Below are positions 45,371 to 59,087 of a stretch of 64,000 nt of DNA, piece by piece. The translations under genes and the position numbers were made by a program. Source of the stretch: Rhabditoides inermis (lineage: Eukaryota > Nematoda > Chromadorea > Rhabditida > Rhabditidae); assembly GCA_963966185.1 (NCBI GenBank), contig CAWZYM010000333.1, forward strand, positions 155,103 through 219,102, in the 5' to 3' direction. The notes beneath the pieces are model-generated. The model was not told where the DNA came from. It saw only the letters and a program-made list of their open reading frames with translations, and made no database searches. Position 1 is the first letter of the stretch, and every line of letters starts with the position of its first letter.

Positions 45371-45941
45371 AAAGGAGTGAGCCCTGGGTAATGAGGCCGA
45401 ATCGATATGACGAGAGTGCTATTTTGCACATATGTCATCCAGAGCACTAGTAATGATATATAAATCGTCAGAGCAATTACCAGCGGATGAACTCGAGAGA
45501 GCTCCATATAATGGAGTGAGCCCTGGGTAATGAGGCCAAATCGATATGACAGGAGCTTGCTACGAGAGTGCTATTTTGCACATATGTCAGCCAGAGCACT
45601 AGTAATGATATATAAATCGTCAGAGCAATTACCAGCGGATGAACTCGAGAGAGCTCCATATAATGGAGTGAGCCCTGGAGAATGAGGCCGAATCGATATG
45701 ACAGGAGCTCGCTACGAGGGTGCAACTTTGCACATATGCCAGCCAGAGCACTAGTAATTATATGTAGATCGTCAGAGCAATTACCAGCGAATGAACTCGA
45801 GAGAGCTCCATATAATGGAGTGAGCCCTGGGGAATGAGGCCGGATCGATATGACAGGAGCTCGCTACGAGGGTGCTATTTTGCACATATGTCAGCCAGAG
45901 CACTAGTGATTATATGTAGATCGTCAGAGCAATTACCAGCG
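45371..45941. repeat. 152-bp satellite monomers, first group
   Basis: Each monomer holds GATGAACTCGAGAGAGCTCC, ATATAATGGAGTGAGCCCTG, GAGGCC, TCGATATGACAGGAGCTCGC, TTTGCACATATG and CAGCCAGAGCACTAGTAA. Starts at 45486, 45638 and 45789 give a 151-152 bp period. Every unit contains the perfect small hairpin CTCCATATAATGGAG or a variant. Further groups are at 47271-48274, 50846-51197, 52841-53728, 54381-54952, 55489-55742, 56941-57823, 58517-59087, 59624-59877, 60964-61685, 62222-62475 and 63707-64000. Confidence 0.95.
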
Positions 45942-46878
45942 GTAACCCAGTAACCCAGTAACCCAGTAACCCAGTAACCCAGTAACCCAGTAACCCAGTA
46001 ACCCAGTAACCCAGTAACCCAGTAACCCAGTAACCCAGTAACCCAGTAACCCAGTAACCCAGTAACCCAGTAACCCAGTAACCCAGTAACCCAGTAACCC
46101 AGTAACCCAGTAACCCAGTAACCCAGTAACCCAGTAACCCAGTAACCCAGTAACCCAGTAACCCAGTAACCCAGTAACCCAGTAACCCAGTAACCCAGTA
46201 ACCCAGTAACCCAGTAACCCAGTAACCCAGTAACCCAGTAACCCAGTAACCCAGTAACCCAGTAACCCAGTAACCCAGTAACCCAGTAACCCAGTAACCC
46301 AGTAACCCAGTAACCCAGTAACCCAGTAACCCAGTAACCCAGTAACCCAGTAACCCAGTAACCCAGTAACCCAGTAACCCAGTAACCCAGTAACCCAGTA
46401 ACCCAGTAACCCAGTAACCCAGTAACCCAGTAACCCAGTAACCCAGTAACCCAGTAACCCAGTAACCCAGTAACCCAGTAACCCAGTAACCCAGTAACCC
46501 AGTAACCCAGTAACCCAGTAACCCAGTAACCCAGTAACCCAGTAACCCAGTAACCCAGTAACCCAGTAACCCAGTAACCCAGTAACCCAGTAACCCAGTA
46601 ACCCAGTAACCCAGTAACCCAGTAACCCAGTAACCCAGTAACCCAGTAACCCAGTAACCCAGTAACCCAGTAACCCAGTAACCCAGTAACCCAGTAACCC
46701 AGTAACCCAGTAACCCAGTAACCCAGTAACCCAGTAACCCAGTAACCCAGTAACCCAGTAACCCAGTAACCCAGTAACCCAGTAACCCAGTAACCCAGTA
46801 ACCCAGTAACCCAGTAACCCAGTAACCCAGTAACCCAGTAACCCAGTAACCCAGTAACCCAGTAACCCAGTAACCCAG
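45942..46878. repeat. TAACCCAG 8-mer array 1 (about 117 units)
   Basis: Perfect head-to-tail 8-base units with no visible variant. The G-rich complement is CTGGGTTA. Because 24 bases hold three units, every minus frame is open and reads GLLGYWVT; this is not coding. Confidence 0.98.
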
Positions 46879-47270
46879 TGTCGGACGCGACGCAACCGCC
46901 AAAGCAAATCATTGTCAAATGTACATAAAATATATATGAGACCGTTGATGTCATTATGCATCGTATTATAATAAAATAAGATCGATATTAAATGGATAAC
47001 ATTACATAATCAACCTAAACACCGACGAAATCTCCCGCCAATCAGAATGGGCGGAGACGCAAGTAGGCAATGTGACCACATTCCTAACGCAATATTTGTC
47101 AGCCGGAATCCGTATTATTTAATTCAGGATTGAACGGCTTGGGTGGTCTCGAGCCGAGAACATTCAAATCCGTGACCGTAATCCATCCAGAAATTCAGGA
47201 TGAAATCCCAAAATAAACCTCACTTATCTCTCGACTCGGTGCAAGTGTGTAGATCGTCAGAGCAAATACC
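46879..47270. repeat. Satellite spacer of about 395 bp, copy 1
   Basis: The segment follows each long 8-mer array. It opens with a GTCGCGGACGCGAC hairpin (here reduced to GTCGGACGCGAC), has an AT-rich middle (TACATAAAATATATATGAGA), and a CCAAT-type motif CCCGCCAATCAGAATGGGCG. Other copies start at 52449, 53986, 56547, 58121, 60568 and 63313. Confidence 0.92.
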
Positions 47271-48274
47271 AGCGATGAACTCGAGAGAGCTCCACATAAT
47301 GGAGTGAGCCCTGGGGAATGAGGCCGGATCGATATGACAGGAGCTCGCTACGAGGGTGCTGTTTTGCACATATGTCAGCCAGAGCACTAGTAACTACATG
47401 TAGATCGTTAGAGCAATTACCAGCGGATGAACTCGAGAGAGCTCCATATAATGGAGTGAGCCCTGGGGAATGAGGCCGGATCGATATGACAGGAGCTCGC
47501 TACGAGGGTGCTATTTTGCACATATGTCAGCCAGAGCACTAGTAAATATATGTAGATCGTCAGAGCAATTACCAGCGGATGAACTCGAGAGAGCTCCATA
47601 TAATGGAGTGAGCCCTGGGGAATGAGGCCGAATCGATATGACAGGAGCTTCAGCCAGAGCACTAGTAACTATATGTAAATCGTCAGAGCAATTACCAGCG
47701 GATGAACTCGAGAGAGCTCCATATAATGGAGTGAGCCCTGGGAAATGAGGCCGGATCGATATGACAGGAGCTCGCTACGAGGGTGCAACTTTGCACATAT
47801 GTCAGCCAGAGCACTAGTAATTATATGTAGATCGTCAGAGCAATTACCAGCGGATGAACTCGAGAGAGCTCCATATAATGGAGTGAGCCCTGGGGAATGA
47901 GGCCGGATCGATATGACAGGAGCTCGCTACGAGGGTGCTATTTTGCACATATGTCAGCCAGAGCACTAGTAACTATATGTAAATCGTCAGAGCAATTACC
48001 AGCGGATGAACTCGAGAGAGCTCCATATAATGGAGTGAGCCCTGGGAAATGAGGCCGGATCGATATGACAGGAGCTCGCTACGAGGGTGCTGTTTTGCAC
48101 ATATGTCAGCCAGAGCACTAGTAACTATATGTAGATCGTCAGAGCAATTACCAGCGGATGAACTCGAGAGAGCTCCATATAATGGAGTGAGCCCTGGGGA
48201 ATGAGGCCGGATCGATATGACAGGAGCTCGCTACGAGGGTGCTATTTTGCACATATGTCAGCCAGAGCACTAGT

Positions 48275-48819
48275 TGTCGTGGATTCCACGACCGAAACCG
48301 TATAACTTTGACTATGATCATACCATATGACATCCACTGTGTGAGAACAACATGATACCGTACTACCCGCTGAACGAATACTGTACTCTCTGTTGCTGTT
48401 CGCATGGGATGTGAAGAAGAAGCGCCAGCTTGGATTCGTCTGCCCCGTCCGCGCCTGTTTGGAGCCGGCACTTCCCTCGCCCCCTCACTCGGCCGCCCTC
48501 GTCTTCCATACACCCGCCACACACCTGCGCGGAGACGCCACACGCTCCGAGTTCTAGCCCCGCCCTCTCCTTTTCGTATGAGCTCATGGTTCGGTTATAG
48601 CGATGCTAGAGTAAGGTCGGTCCCGTTCCATGGTTTTGCCCGTGTAGGGTTTAGGATACTAGCGGAATGCAGTAGTCCCTTTTCTTCCTAGTTGCGACTA
48701 GTGTGTGTGTTATGATTGGAGTGATGCTCCCTTGTCTTGTTGTCGTGGACGTGTGTCCGACATTGTTTTGTGTGTCCCCGCCGGCGTGCGGTTCTTTCCG
48801 GTTGTCAGTAAAACTCTCT
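48275..48819 (+). repeat. 5' LTR
   Basis: Starts TGTCGTGGATTCCACGACCG and ends TCAGTAAAACTCTCT. The inner part is GC-rich, with CCGCCCTCTCC (CCGCCCCCTCC in the other copy) and GAGACGCCACACGC, and may hold the promoter. Confidence 0.85.
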
Positions 48820-50238
48820 TATTCTTATTATGTGTTTCTATCCTTTTTTGGTAATATGGGCTGTCTATGATTCGCGGAGGCACCGATCTTTCCTCCGTCG
48901 AATCGTGTCTCTTTTGATTGTCTAGACATCGCGCAGAGTTGGGGTTGGTCGCTATTCGGTTATAGTGGACCATCCCACCCTATTCTTCCTGAACATTGGT
49001 GCATCGGCTCGGTTAACACGAATCCAGCCGTTTCACTCTCGCGATTGTCTCAGTTTGTTGTTTTGCGCGATTGCATCATCTTGCACTTTGCGCCTGTGCG
49101 TTCTTTGATTTGGCTAGTTGGCTCTGTCAGCTTCCAAATCATTTCTATTGCTCGATACTGATATAGTTGACTAACTCAACTGATATCAATCGAAACCATC
49201 ACCCATTATCGATCCACGTATCGATTAAACCACCGGTCGACGAACCGAGAAAGGCCCACGTGCCATATCACAACGCTTTTGCGGCTTCAAGTGTCAAACA
49301 TAACACCTCTGAACCACCACCACAACCTCCGAACCACCATATTTGATTGCTTCTATACGCTCTCATTCATAAATTTTGTTCGCGATTTGCACGCGTTTCG
49401 AAACTTTGAGAACCTGCCACGCGGTATCGATCGATAACCGCCATCACTACCTCACTCTGTCCGAGCATTTTCCCACGCTCACCCACAACCTCGCAACCGC
49501 TCACTATCGTGTGAGCAGCTATTCTATTCTCACTCATCCCCATTACCGATTGGGCCGTAACGTGATTGAGTTTATGAAACCGAAATAACCGATACAGGGA
49601 TGATGATGAAACAAGCAACACAGACAATAACGTGATTGCAGCCAACCCCTTTCCAGATCCAAACAACAACAGCGGCATGATCAGTCGATTGCCGATTCAT
49701 CCAACCACTATCATTCGATGACTATCACAACTTCATAGAATATGAAGTGAAGCATCTAACCTCAGCGCTAAACGCACCGCTCTTACCACATCTCTGGTCG
49801 AGGGGGAGGGTCGCGGCAAGTGAACCGCGACTGTTAGTCACTACTGATGCAGTACTGCTTACGTTTTGAAACAACCATTACATATTCATAATAATATTGA
49901 TAACGAGCGAACCTCTATCGATTAATAACACTATTAAGTCGGAGCTACCGTAACCCTTTTATGACTACGGTTCCTACCGTACGATTACCTACCGTACTCT
50001 ATACAGTAACCACTATTTATTTATATCGCGCACTGTTTGGCGGATATAACGGACTCTCCAACCAACAACCTGTGCACACTATTATCACAACATGATCTCA
50101 AACCGGGAAGTGCCACGAGTATGCTGTGGCTGCCCATTTTCTGTAGTCACCCACAACCGCTACAACCAAGTGAATCGACTGTATGCGACATTAATTGAAC
50201 TCCCCGTATGGCCGCATATTACCTTGCGAAAGGGGGAG

Positions 50239-50783
50239 TGTCGTGGATTCCACGACCGAAACCGTATAACTTTGACTATGATCATACCATATGACATCCA
50301 CTGTGTGAGAACAACATGATACCGTACTACCCGCTGAACGAATACTGTACTCTCTGTTGCTGTTCGCATGGGATGTGAAGAAGAAGCGCCAGCTTGGATT
50401 CGTCTGCCCCGTCCGCGCCTGTTTGGAGCCGGCACTTCCCTCGCCCCCTCACTCGGCCGCCCTCGTCTTCCACACACCCGCCACACACCTGCGTGGAGAC
50501 GCCACACGCTCCGAGTTCTAGCCCCGCCCCCTCCTTTTCGTATGAGCTCATGGTTCGGTGATAGCGATGCTAGAGTAAGGTCGGTCCCGTTCCATGGTTT
50601 TGCCCGTGTAGGGTTTAGGATACTAGCGGAATGCAGTAGTCCCTTTTCTTCCTAGTTGCGACTAGTGTGTGTGTTATGATTGAAGTGATGCTCCCTTGTC
50701 TTGTTGTCGTGGACGTGTGTCCGACATTGTTTTGTGTGTCCCCGCCGGCGTGCGGTTCTTTCCGGTTGTCAGTAAAACTCTCT
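50239..50783 (+). repeat. 3' LTR
   Basis: The same length and sequence as the 5' LTR apart from a few substitutions (for example CACACACCCGCC against CATACACCCGCC). It is preceded by the polypurine tract. Confidence 0.85.
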
Positions 50784-50845
50784 AACCCAGTAACCCAGTA
50801 ACCCAGTAACCCAGTAACCCAGTAACCCAGTAACCCAGTAACCCA
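50784..50845. repeat. Short TAACCCAG array (about 8 units)
   Basis: It abuts the end of the 3' LTR and passes straight into GCCAGAGCACTAGTAAC of a monomer, a junction not seen in the other arrays. Confidence 0.97.
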
Positions 50846-51197
50846 GCCAGAGCACTAGTAACTATATGTAAATCGTCAGAGCAATTACCAGCGGATGAAC
50901 TCGAGAGAGCTCCATATAATGGAGTGAGCCCTGGAGAATGAGGCCGAATCGATATGACAGGAGCTCGCTACGAGGGTGCAACTTTGCACATATGCCAGCC
51001 AGAGCACTAGTAATTATATGTAGATCGTCAGAGCAATTACCAGCGAATGAACTCGAGAGAGCTCCATATAATGGAGTGAGCCCTGGGGAATGAGGCCGGA
51101 TCGATATGACAGGAGCTCGCTACGAGGGTGCTATTTTGCACATATGTCAGCCAGAGCACTAGTGATTATATGTAGATCGTCAGAGCAATTACCAGCG

Positions 51198-52448
51198 GTA
51201 ACCCAGTAACCCAGTAACCCAGTAACCCAGTAACCCAGTAACCCAGTAACCCAGTAACCCAGTAACCCAGTAACCCAGTAACCCAGTAACCCAGTAACCC
51301 AGTAACCCAGTAACCCAGTAACCCAGTAACCCAGTAACCCAGTAACCCAGTAACCCAGTAACCCAGTAACCCAGTAACCCAGTAACCCAGTAACCCAGTA
51401 ACCCAGTAACCCAGTAACCCAGTAACCCAGTAACCCAGTAACCCAGTAACCCAGTAACCCAGTAACCCAGTAACCCAGTAACCCAGTAACCCAGTAACCC
51501 AGTAACCCAGTAACCCAGTAACCCAGTAACCCAGTAACCCAGTAACCCAGTAACCCAGTAACCCAGTAACCCAGTAACCCAGTAACCCAGTAACCCAGTA
51601 ACCCAGTAACCCAGTAACCCAGTAACCCAGTAACCCAGTAACCCAGTAACCCAGTAACCCAGTAACCCAGTAACCCAGTAACCCAGTAACCCAGTAACCC
51701 AGTAACCCAGTAACCCAGTAACCCAGTAACCCAGTAACCCAGTAACCCAGTAACCCAGTAACCCAGTAACCCAGTAACCCAGTAACCCAGTAACCCAGTA
51801 ACCCAGTAACCCAGTAACCCAGTAACCCAGTAACCCAGTAACCCAGTAACCCAGTAACCCAGTAACCCAGTAACCCAGTAACCCAGTAACCCAGTAACCC
51901 AGTAACCCAGTAACCCAGTAACCCAGTAACCCAGTAACCCAGTAACCCAGTAACCCAGTAACCCAGTAACCCAGTAACCCAGTAACCCAGTAACCCAGTA
52001 ACCCAGTAACCCAGTAACCCAGTAACCCAGTAACCCAGTAACCCAGTAACCCAGTAACCCAGTAACCCAGTAACCCAGTAACCCAGTAACCCAGTAACCC
52101 AGTAACCCAGTAACCCAGTAACCCAGTAACCCAGTAACCCAGTAACCCAGTAACCCAGTAACCCAGTAACCCAGTAACCCAGTAACCCAGTAACCCAGTA
52201 ACCCAGTAACCCAGTAACCCAGTAACCCAGTAACCCAGTAACCCAGTAACCCAGTAACCCAGTAACCCAGTAACCCAGTAATCCAGTAATTGTCAGTAAC
52301 CCAGTAACCCAGTAACCCAGTAACCCAGTAACCCAGTAACCCAGTAACCCAGTAACCCAGTAACCCAGTAACCCAGTAACCCAGTAACCCAGTAACCCAG
52401 TAACCCAGTAACCCAGTAACCCAGTAACCCAGTAACCCAGTAACCCAG
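51198..52448. repeat. TAACCCAG array 2 (about 156 units)
   Basis: The longest array. At 52278-52297 it carries the variant string TAATCCAGTAATTGTCAG, which also occurs in the array at 55743-56546. Confidence 0.98.
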
Positions 52449-53728
52449 TGTCGCGGACGCGACGCAACCGCCAAAGCAAATCATTGTCAAATGTACATAA
52501 AATATATATGAGACCGTTGATGTCATTATGCATCGTATTATAATAAAATAAGATCGATATTTAATGGATAACATTACATAATCAACCTAAACACCGACGA
52601 AATCTCCCGCCAATCAGAATGGGCGGAGACGCAAGTAGGCAATGTGACCACATTCCTAACGCAATATTTGTCAGCCGGAATCCGTATTATTTAATTCAGG
52701 ATTGAACGGCTTGGGTGGTCTCGAGCCGAGAACATTCAAATCCGTGACCGTAATCCATCCAGAAATTCAGGATGAAATCCCAAAATAAACCTCACTTATC
52801 TCTCGACTCGGTGCAAGTGTGTAGATCGTCAGAGCAATTACCAGCGATGAACTCGAGAGAGCTCCACATAATGGAGTGAGCCCTGGGGAATGAGGCCGGA
52901 TCGATATGACAGGAGCTCGCTACGAGGGTGCTGTTTTGCACATATGTCAGCCAGAGCACTAGTAACTACATGTAGATCGTTAGAGCAATTACCAGCGGAT
53001 GAACTCGAGAGAGCTCCATATAATGGAGTGAGCCCTGGGGAATGAGGCCGGATCGATATGACAGGAGCTCGCTACGAGGGTGCTATTTTGCACATATGTC
53101 AGCCAGAGCACTAGTAAATATATGTAGATCGTCAGAGCAATTACCAGCTGATGAACTCGAGAGAGCTCCATATAATGGAGTGAGCCCTGGGGAATGAGGC
53201 CGGATCGATATGACAGGAGCTTCAGCCAGAGCACTAGTAACTATATGTAAATCGTCAGAGCAATTACCAGCGGATGAACTCGAGAGAGCTCCATATAATG
53301 GAGTGAGCCCTGGGAAATGAGGCCGGATCGATATGACAGGAGCTCGCTACGAGGGTGCTGTTTTGCACATATGTCAGCCAGAGCACTAGTAACTATATGT
53401 AGATCGTCAGAGCAATCACCAGCGGATGAACTCGAGAGAGCTCCATATAATGGAGTGAGCCCTGGGAAATGAGGCCGGATCGATATGACAGGAGCTCGCT
53501 ACGAGGGTGCAACTTTGCACATATGCCAGCCAGAGCACTAGTAATTATATGTAGATCGTCAGAGCAATTACCAGCGAATGAACTCGAGAGAGCTCCATAT
53601 AATGGAGTGAGCCCTGGGGAATGAGGCCGGATCGATATGACAGGAGCTCGCTACGAGGGTGCTATTTTGCACATATGTCAGCCAGAGCACTAGTGATTAT
53701 ATGTAGATCGTCAGAGCAATTACCAGCG

Positions 53729-53985
53729 GTAACCCAGTAACCCAGTAACCCAGTAACCCAGTAACCCAGTAACCCAGTAACCCAGTAACCCAGTAACCCA
53801 GTAACCCAGTAACCCAGTAACCCAGTAACCCAGTAACCCAGTAACCCAGTAACCCAGTAACCCAGTAACCCAGTAACCCAGTAACCCAGTAACCCAGTAA
53901 CCCAGTAACCCAGTAACCCAGTAACCCAGTAACCCAGTAACCCAGTAACCCAGTAATCCAGTAACCCAGTAACCCAGTAACCCAG
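53729..53985. repeat. TAACCCAG array 3 (about 32 units)
   Basis: One TAATCCAG variant lies four units from the right end. The array is followed by the spacer with the intact GTCGCGGACGCGAC hairpin. Confidence 0.98.
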
Positions 53986-54952
53986 TGTCGCGGACGCGAC
54001 GCAACCGCCAAAGCAAATCATTGTCAAATGTACATAAAATATATATGAGACCGTTGATGTCATTATGCATCGTATTATAATAAAATAAGATCGATATTCA
54101 ATGGATAACATTACATAATTAACCTAAACACCGACGAATTCTCCCGCCAATCAGAATGGGCGGAGACGCAAGTAGGCAATGTGACCACATTCCTAACGCA
54201 ATATTTGTCAGCCGGAATCCGTATTATTTAATTCAGGATTGAACGGCTTGGGTGGTCTCGAGCCGAGAACATTCAAATCCGTGACCGTAATCCATCCAGA
54301 AATTCAGGATGAAATCCCAAAATAAACCTCACTTATCTCTCGACTCGGTGCAAGTGTGTAGATCGTCAGAGCAATTACCAGCGGATGAACTCGAGAGAGC
54401 TCCACATAATGGAGTGAGCCCTGGGGAATGAGGCCGAATCGATATGACAGGAGCTCGCTACGAGGGTGCTATTTTGCACATATGTCAGCCAGAGCACTAG
54501 TCATTATATGTGGATCGTCAGAGCAATTACCAGCCGATGAACTCGAGAGAGCTCCAAATAATGGAGTAGGCCCTGGGGAATGAGGCCGGATCGATATGAC
54601 AGGACTACGAGGGTGCTATTTTGCACATATGTCAGCCAGAGCACTAGTAATTATATGTAGATCGTCAGAGCAATTACCAGCGGATGAACTCGAGAGAGCT
54701 TCATATAATGGAGTGAGCCCTGGGGAATGAGGCCGAATCGATATGACAGGAGCTCGCTACGAGGGTGCTAATTTGCAATTATGTCAGCCAGAGCACTAGT
54801 AATGATATATGAATCGTCAGAGCGATTACCAGCGGATGAACTCGAAAGAGCTCCATATAATGGAGTGAGCCCTGGGGAATGAGGCCGGATCGATATGACA
54901 GGAGCTCGCTACGAGGGTGCTATTTTGCACATATGTCAGCCAGAGCACTAGT

Positions 54953-55488
54953 TGTCGTGGATTCCACGACCGAAACCGTATAACTTTGACTATGATCATA
55001 CCATATGACATCCACTGTGTGAGAACAACATGATACCGTACTACCCGCTGAACGAATACTGTACTCTCTGTTGCTGTTCGCATGGGATGTGAAGAAGAAG
55101 CGCCAGCTTGGATTCGTCTGCCCCGTCCGCGCCTGTTTGGAGCCGGCACTTCCCTCGCCCCCTCACTCGGCCGCCCTCGTCTTCCACACACCCGCCACAC
55201 ACCTGCGCGGAGACGCCACACGCTCCGAGTTCTAGCCCCGCCCCCTCCTTTTCGTATGAGCTCATGGTTCGGTGATAGCGATGCTAGAGTAAGGTCGGTC
55301 CCGTTCCATGGTTTTGCCCGTGTAGGGTTTAGGATACTAGCGGAATGCAGTAGTCCCTTTTCTTCCTAGTTGCGACTAGTGTGTGTGTTATGATTGGAGT
55401 GATGCTCCCTTGTCTTGTTGTCGTGGACGTGTGTCCGACATTGTTTTGTGTGTCCCCGCCGGCGTGCGGTTCTTTCCGGTTGTCAGTG
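54953..55488 (+). mobile_element. Truncated solo LTR, copy 1
   Basis: Matches the 545-bp LTR from TGTCGTGG to TTGTCAGT, then switches to a satellite monomer at GCCGGATCG. It lacks the last nine bases. The left junction (GCACTAG to TTGTCGTGG) is the same as that of the complete element. Confidence 0.9.
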
Positions 55489-55742
55489 CCGGATCGATAT
55501 GACAGGAGCTCGCTACGAGGGTGCTATTTTGCACATATGTCAGCCAGAGCACTAGTAACTATATGTAAATCGTCAGAGCAATTACCAGCGGATGAACTCG
55601 AGAGAGCTCCATATAATGGAGTGAGCCCTGGGAACTGAGGCCGGATCGATATGACAGGAGCTCGCTACGAGGGTGCTATTTTGCACATATGTCAGCCAGA
55701 GCACTAGTGATTATATGTAGATCGTCAGAGCAATTACCAGCG

Positions 55743-56546
55743 GTAACCCAGTAACCCAGTAACCCAGTAACCCAGTAACCCAGTAACCCAGTAACCCAGT
55801 AACCCAGTAACCCAGTAACCCAGTAACCCAGTAACCCAGTAACCCAGTAACCCAGTAACCCAGTAACCCAGTAACCCAGTAACCCAGTAACCCAGTAACC
55901 CAGTAACCCAGTAACCCAGTAACCCAGTAACCCAGTAACCCAGTAACCCAGTAACCCAGTAACCCAGTAACCCAGTAACCCAGTAACCCAGTAACCCAGT
56001 AACCCAGTAACCCAGTAACCCAGTAACCCAGTAACCCAGTAACCCAGTAACCCAGTAACCCAGTAACCCAGTAACCCAGTAACCCAGTAACCCAGTAACC
56101 CAGTAACCCAGTAACCCAGTAACCCAGTAACCCAGTAACCCAGTAACCCAGTAACCCAGTAACCCAGTAACCCAGTAACCCAGTAACCCAGTAACCCAGT
56201 AACCCAGTAACCCAGTAACCCAGTAACCCAGTAACCCAGTAACCCAGTAACCCAGTAACCCAGTAACCCAGTAACCCAGTAACCCAGTAACCCAGTAACC
56301 CAGTAACCCAGTAACCCAGTAACCCAGTAACCCAGTAACCCAGTAACCCAGTAACCCAGTAATCCAGTAATTGTCAGTAACCCAGTAACCCAGTAACCCA
56401 GTAACCCAGTAACCCAGTAACCCAGTAACCCAGTAACCCAGTAACCCAGTAACCCAGTAACCCAGTAACCCAGTAACCCAGTAACCCAGTAACCCAGTAA
56501 CCCAGTAACCCAGTAACCCAGTAACCCAGTAACCCAGTAACCCAGT
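55743..56546. repeat. TAACCCAG array 4 (about 100 units)
   Basis: Carries the same TAATCCAGTAATTGTCAG variant as array 2, about 170 bases from the right end, so the two arrays share recent ancestry. Confidence 0.98.
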
Positions 56547-57823
56547 CGCGGACGCGACGCAACCGCCAAAGCAAATCATTGTCAAATGTACATAAAATAT
56601 ATATGAGACCGTTGATGTCATTATGCATCGTATTATAATAAAATAAGATCGATATTTAATGGATAACATTACATAATCAACCTAAACACCGACGAAATCT
56701 CCCGCCAATCAGAATGGGCGGAGACGCAAGTAGGCAATGTGACCACATTCCTAACGCAATATTTGTCAGCCGGAATCCGTATTATTTAATTCAGGATTGA
56801 ACGGCTTGGGTGGTCTCGAGCCGAGAACATTCAAATCCGTGACCGTAATCCATCCAGAAATTCAGGATGAAATCCCAAAATAAACCTCACTTATCTCTCG
56901 ACTCGGTGCAAGTGTGTAGATCGTCAGAGCAATTACCAGCGATGAACTCGAGAGAGCTCCACATAATGGAGTGAGCCCTGGGGAATGAGGCCGGATCGAT
57001 ATGACAGGAGCTCGCTACGAGGGTGCTGTTTTGCACATATGTCAGCCAGAGCACTAGTAACTACATGTAGATCGTTAGAGCAATTACCAGCGGATGAACT
57101 CGAGAGAGCTCCATATAATGGAGTGAGCCCTGGGGAATGAGGCCGGATCGATATGACAGGAGCTCGCTACGAGGGTGCTATTTTGCACATATGTCAGCCA
57201 GAGCACTAGTAAATATATGTAGATCGTCAGAGCAATTACCAGCTGATGAACTCGAGAGAGCTCCATATAATGGAGTGAGCCCTGGGGAATGAGGCCGGAT
57301 CGATATGACAGGAGCTTCAGCCAGAGCACTAGTAACTATATGTAAATCGTCAGAGCAATTACCAGCGGATGAACTCGAGAGAGCTCCATATAATGGAGTG
57401 AGCCCTGGGAAATGAGGCCGGATCGATATGACAGGAGCTCGCTACGAGGGTGCTGTTTTGCACATATGTCAGCCAGAGCACTAGTAACTATATGTAGATC
57501 GTCAGAGCAATCACCAGCGGATGAACTCGAGAGAGCTCCATATAATGGAGTGAGCCCTGGGAAATGAGGCCGGATCGATATGACAGGAGCTCGCTACGAG
57601 GGTGCAACTTTGCACATATGCCAGCCAGAGCACTAGTAATTATATGTAGATCGTCAGAGCAATTACCAGCGAATGAACTCGAGAGAGCTCCATATAATGG
57701 AGTGAGCCCTGGGGAATGAGGCCGGATCGATATGACAGGAGCTCGCTACGAGGGTGCTATTTTGCACATATGTCAGCCAGAGCACTAGTGATTATATGTA
57801 GATCGTCAGAGCAATTACCAGCG

Positions 57824-58120
57824 GTAACCCAGTAACCCAGTAACCCAGTAACCCAGTAACCCAGTAACCCAGTAACCCAGTAACCCAGTAACCCAGTAAC
57901 CCAGTAACCCAGTAACCCAGTAACCCAGTAACCCAGTAACCCAGTAACCCAGTAACCCAGTAACCCAGTAACCCAGTAACCCAGTAACCCAGTAACCCAG
58001 TAACCCAGTAACCCAGTAACCCAGTAACCCAGTAACCCAGTAACCCAGTAACCCAGTAACCCAGTAACCCAGTAACCCAGTAACCCAGTAATCCAGTAAC
58101 CCAGTAACCCAGTAACCCAG
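57824..58120. repeat. TAACCCAG array 5 (about 37 units)
   Basis: Equivalent to array 3 in the previous higher-order unit but about five units longer, with the TAATCCAG variant in the same place. Confidence 0.98.
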
Positions 58121-59087
58121 TGTCGCGGACGCGACGCAACCGCCAAAGCAAATCATTGTCAAATGTACATAAAATATATATGAGACCGTTGATGTCATTA
58201 TGCATCGTATTATAATAAAATAAGATCGATATTCAATGGATAACATTACATAATTAACCTAAACACCGACGAATTCTCCCGCCAATCAGAATGGGCGGAG
58301 ACGCAAGTAGGCAATGTGACCACATTCCTAACGCAATATTTGTCAGCCGGAATCCGTATTATTTAATTCAGGATTGAACGGCTTGGGTGGTCTCGAGCCG
58401 AGAACATTCAAATCCGTGACCGTAATCCATCCAGAAATTCAGGATGAAATCCCAAAATAAACCTCACTTATCTCTCGACTCGGTGCAAGTGTGTAGATCG
58501 TCAGAGCAATTACCAGCGGATGAACTCGAGAGAGCTCCACATAATGGAGTGAGCCCTGGGGAATGAGGCCGAATCGATATGACAGGAGCTCGCTACGAGG
58601 GTGCTATTTTGCACATATGTCAGCCAGAGCACTAGTCATTATATGTGGATCGTCAGAGCAATTACCAGCCGATGAACTCGAGAGAGCTCCAAATAATGGA
58701 GTAGGCCCTGGGGAATGAGGCCGGATCGATATGACAGGACTACGAGGGTGCTATTTTGCACATATGTCAGCCAGAGCACTAGTAATTATATGTAGATCGT
58801 CAGAGCAATTACCAGCGGATGAACTCGAGAGAGCTTCATATAATGGAGTGAGCCCTGGGGAATGAGGCCGAATCGATATGACAGGAGCTCGCTACGAGGG
58901 TGCTAATTTGCAATTATGTCAGCCAGAGCACTAGTAATGATATATGAATCGTCAGAGCGATTACCAGCGGATGAACTCGAAAGAGCTCCATATAATGGAG
59001 TGAGCCCTGGGGAATGAGGCCGGATCGATATGACAGGAGCTCGCTACGAGGGTGCTATTTTGCACATATGTCAGCCAGAGCACTAGT

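Larger units (their letters stand above)
48275..50783 (+). mobile_element. Non-autonomous LTR retrotransposon
   Basis: Two near-identical 545-bp LTRs (48275-48819 and 50239-50783) flank 1,419 bp. The polypurine tract AAAGGGGGAG lies directly before the 3' LTR, which begins TG, as expected for plus-strand priming. Each LTR opens with the palindrome GTCGTGGATTCCACGAC. The LTRs differ at only a handful of sites, so the element is young. The internal region holds no gag, protease or polymerase frame, so it would need proteins from elsewhere. A primer-binding site could not be matched to a tRNA. The left flank is a satellite monomer cut at GCACTAGT; the right flank is a short 8-mer array, so no target duplication remains. 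Confidence 0.85.
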
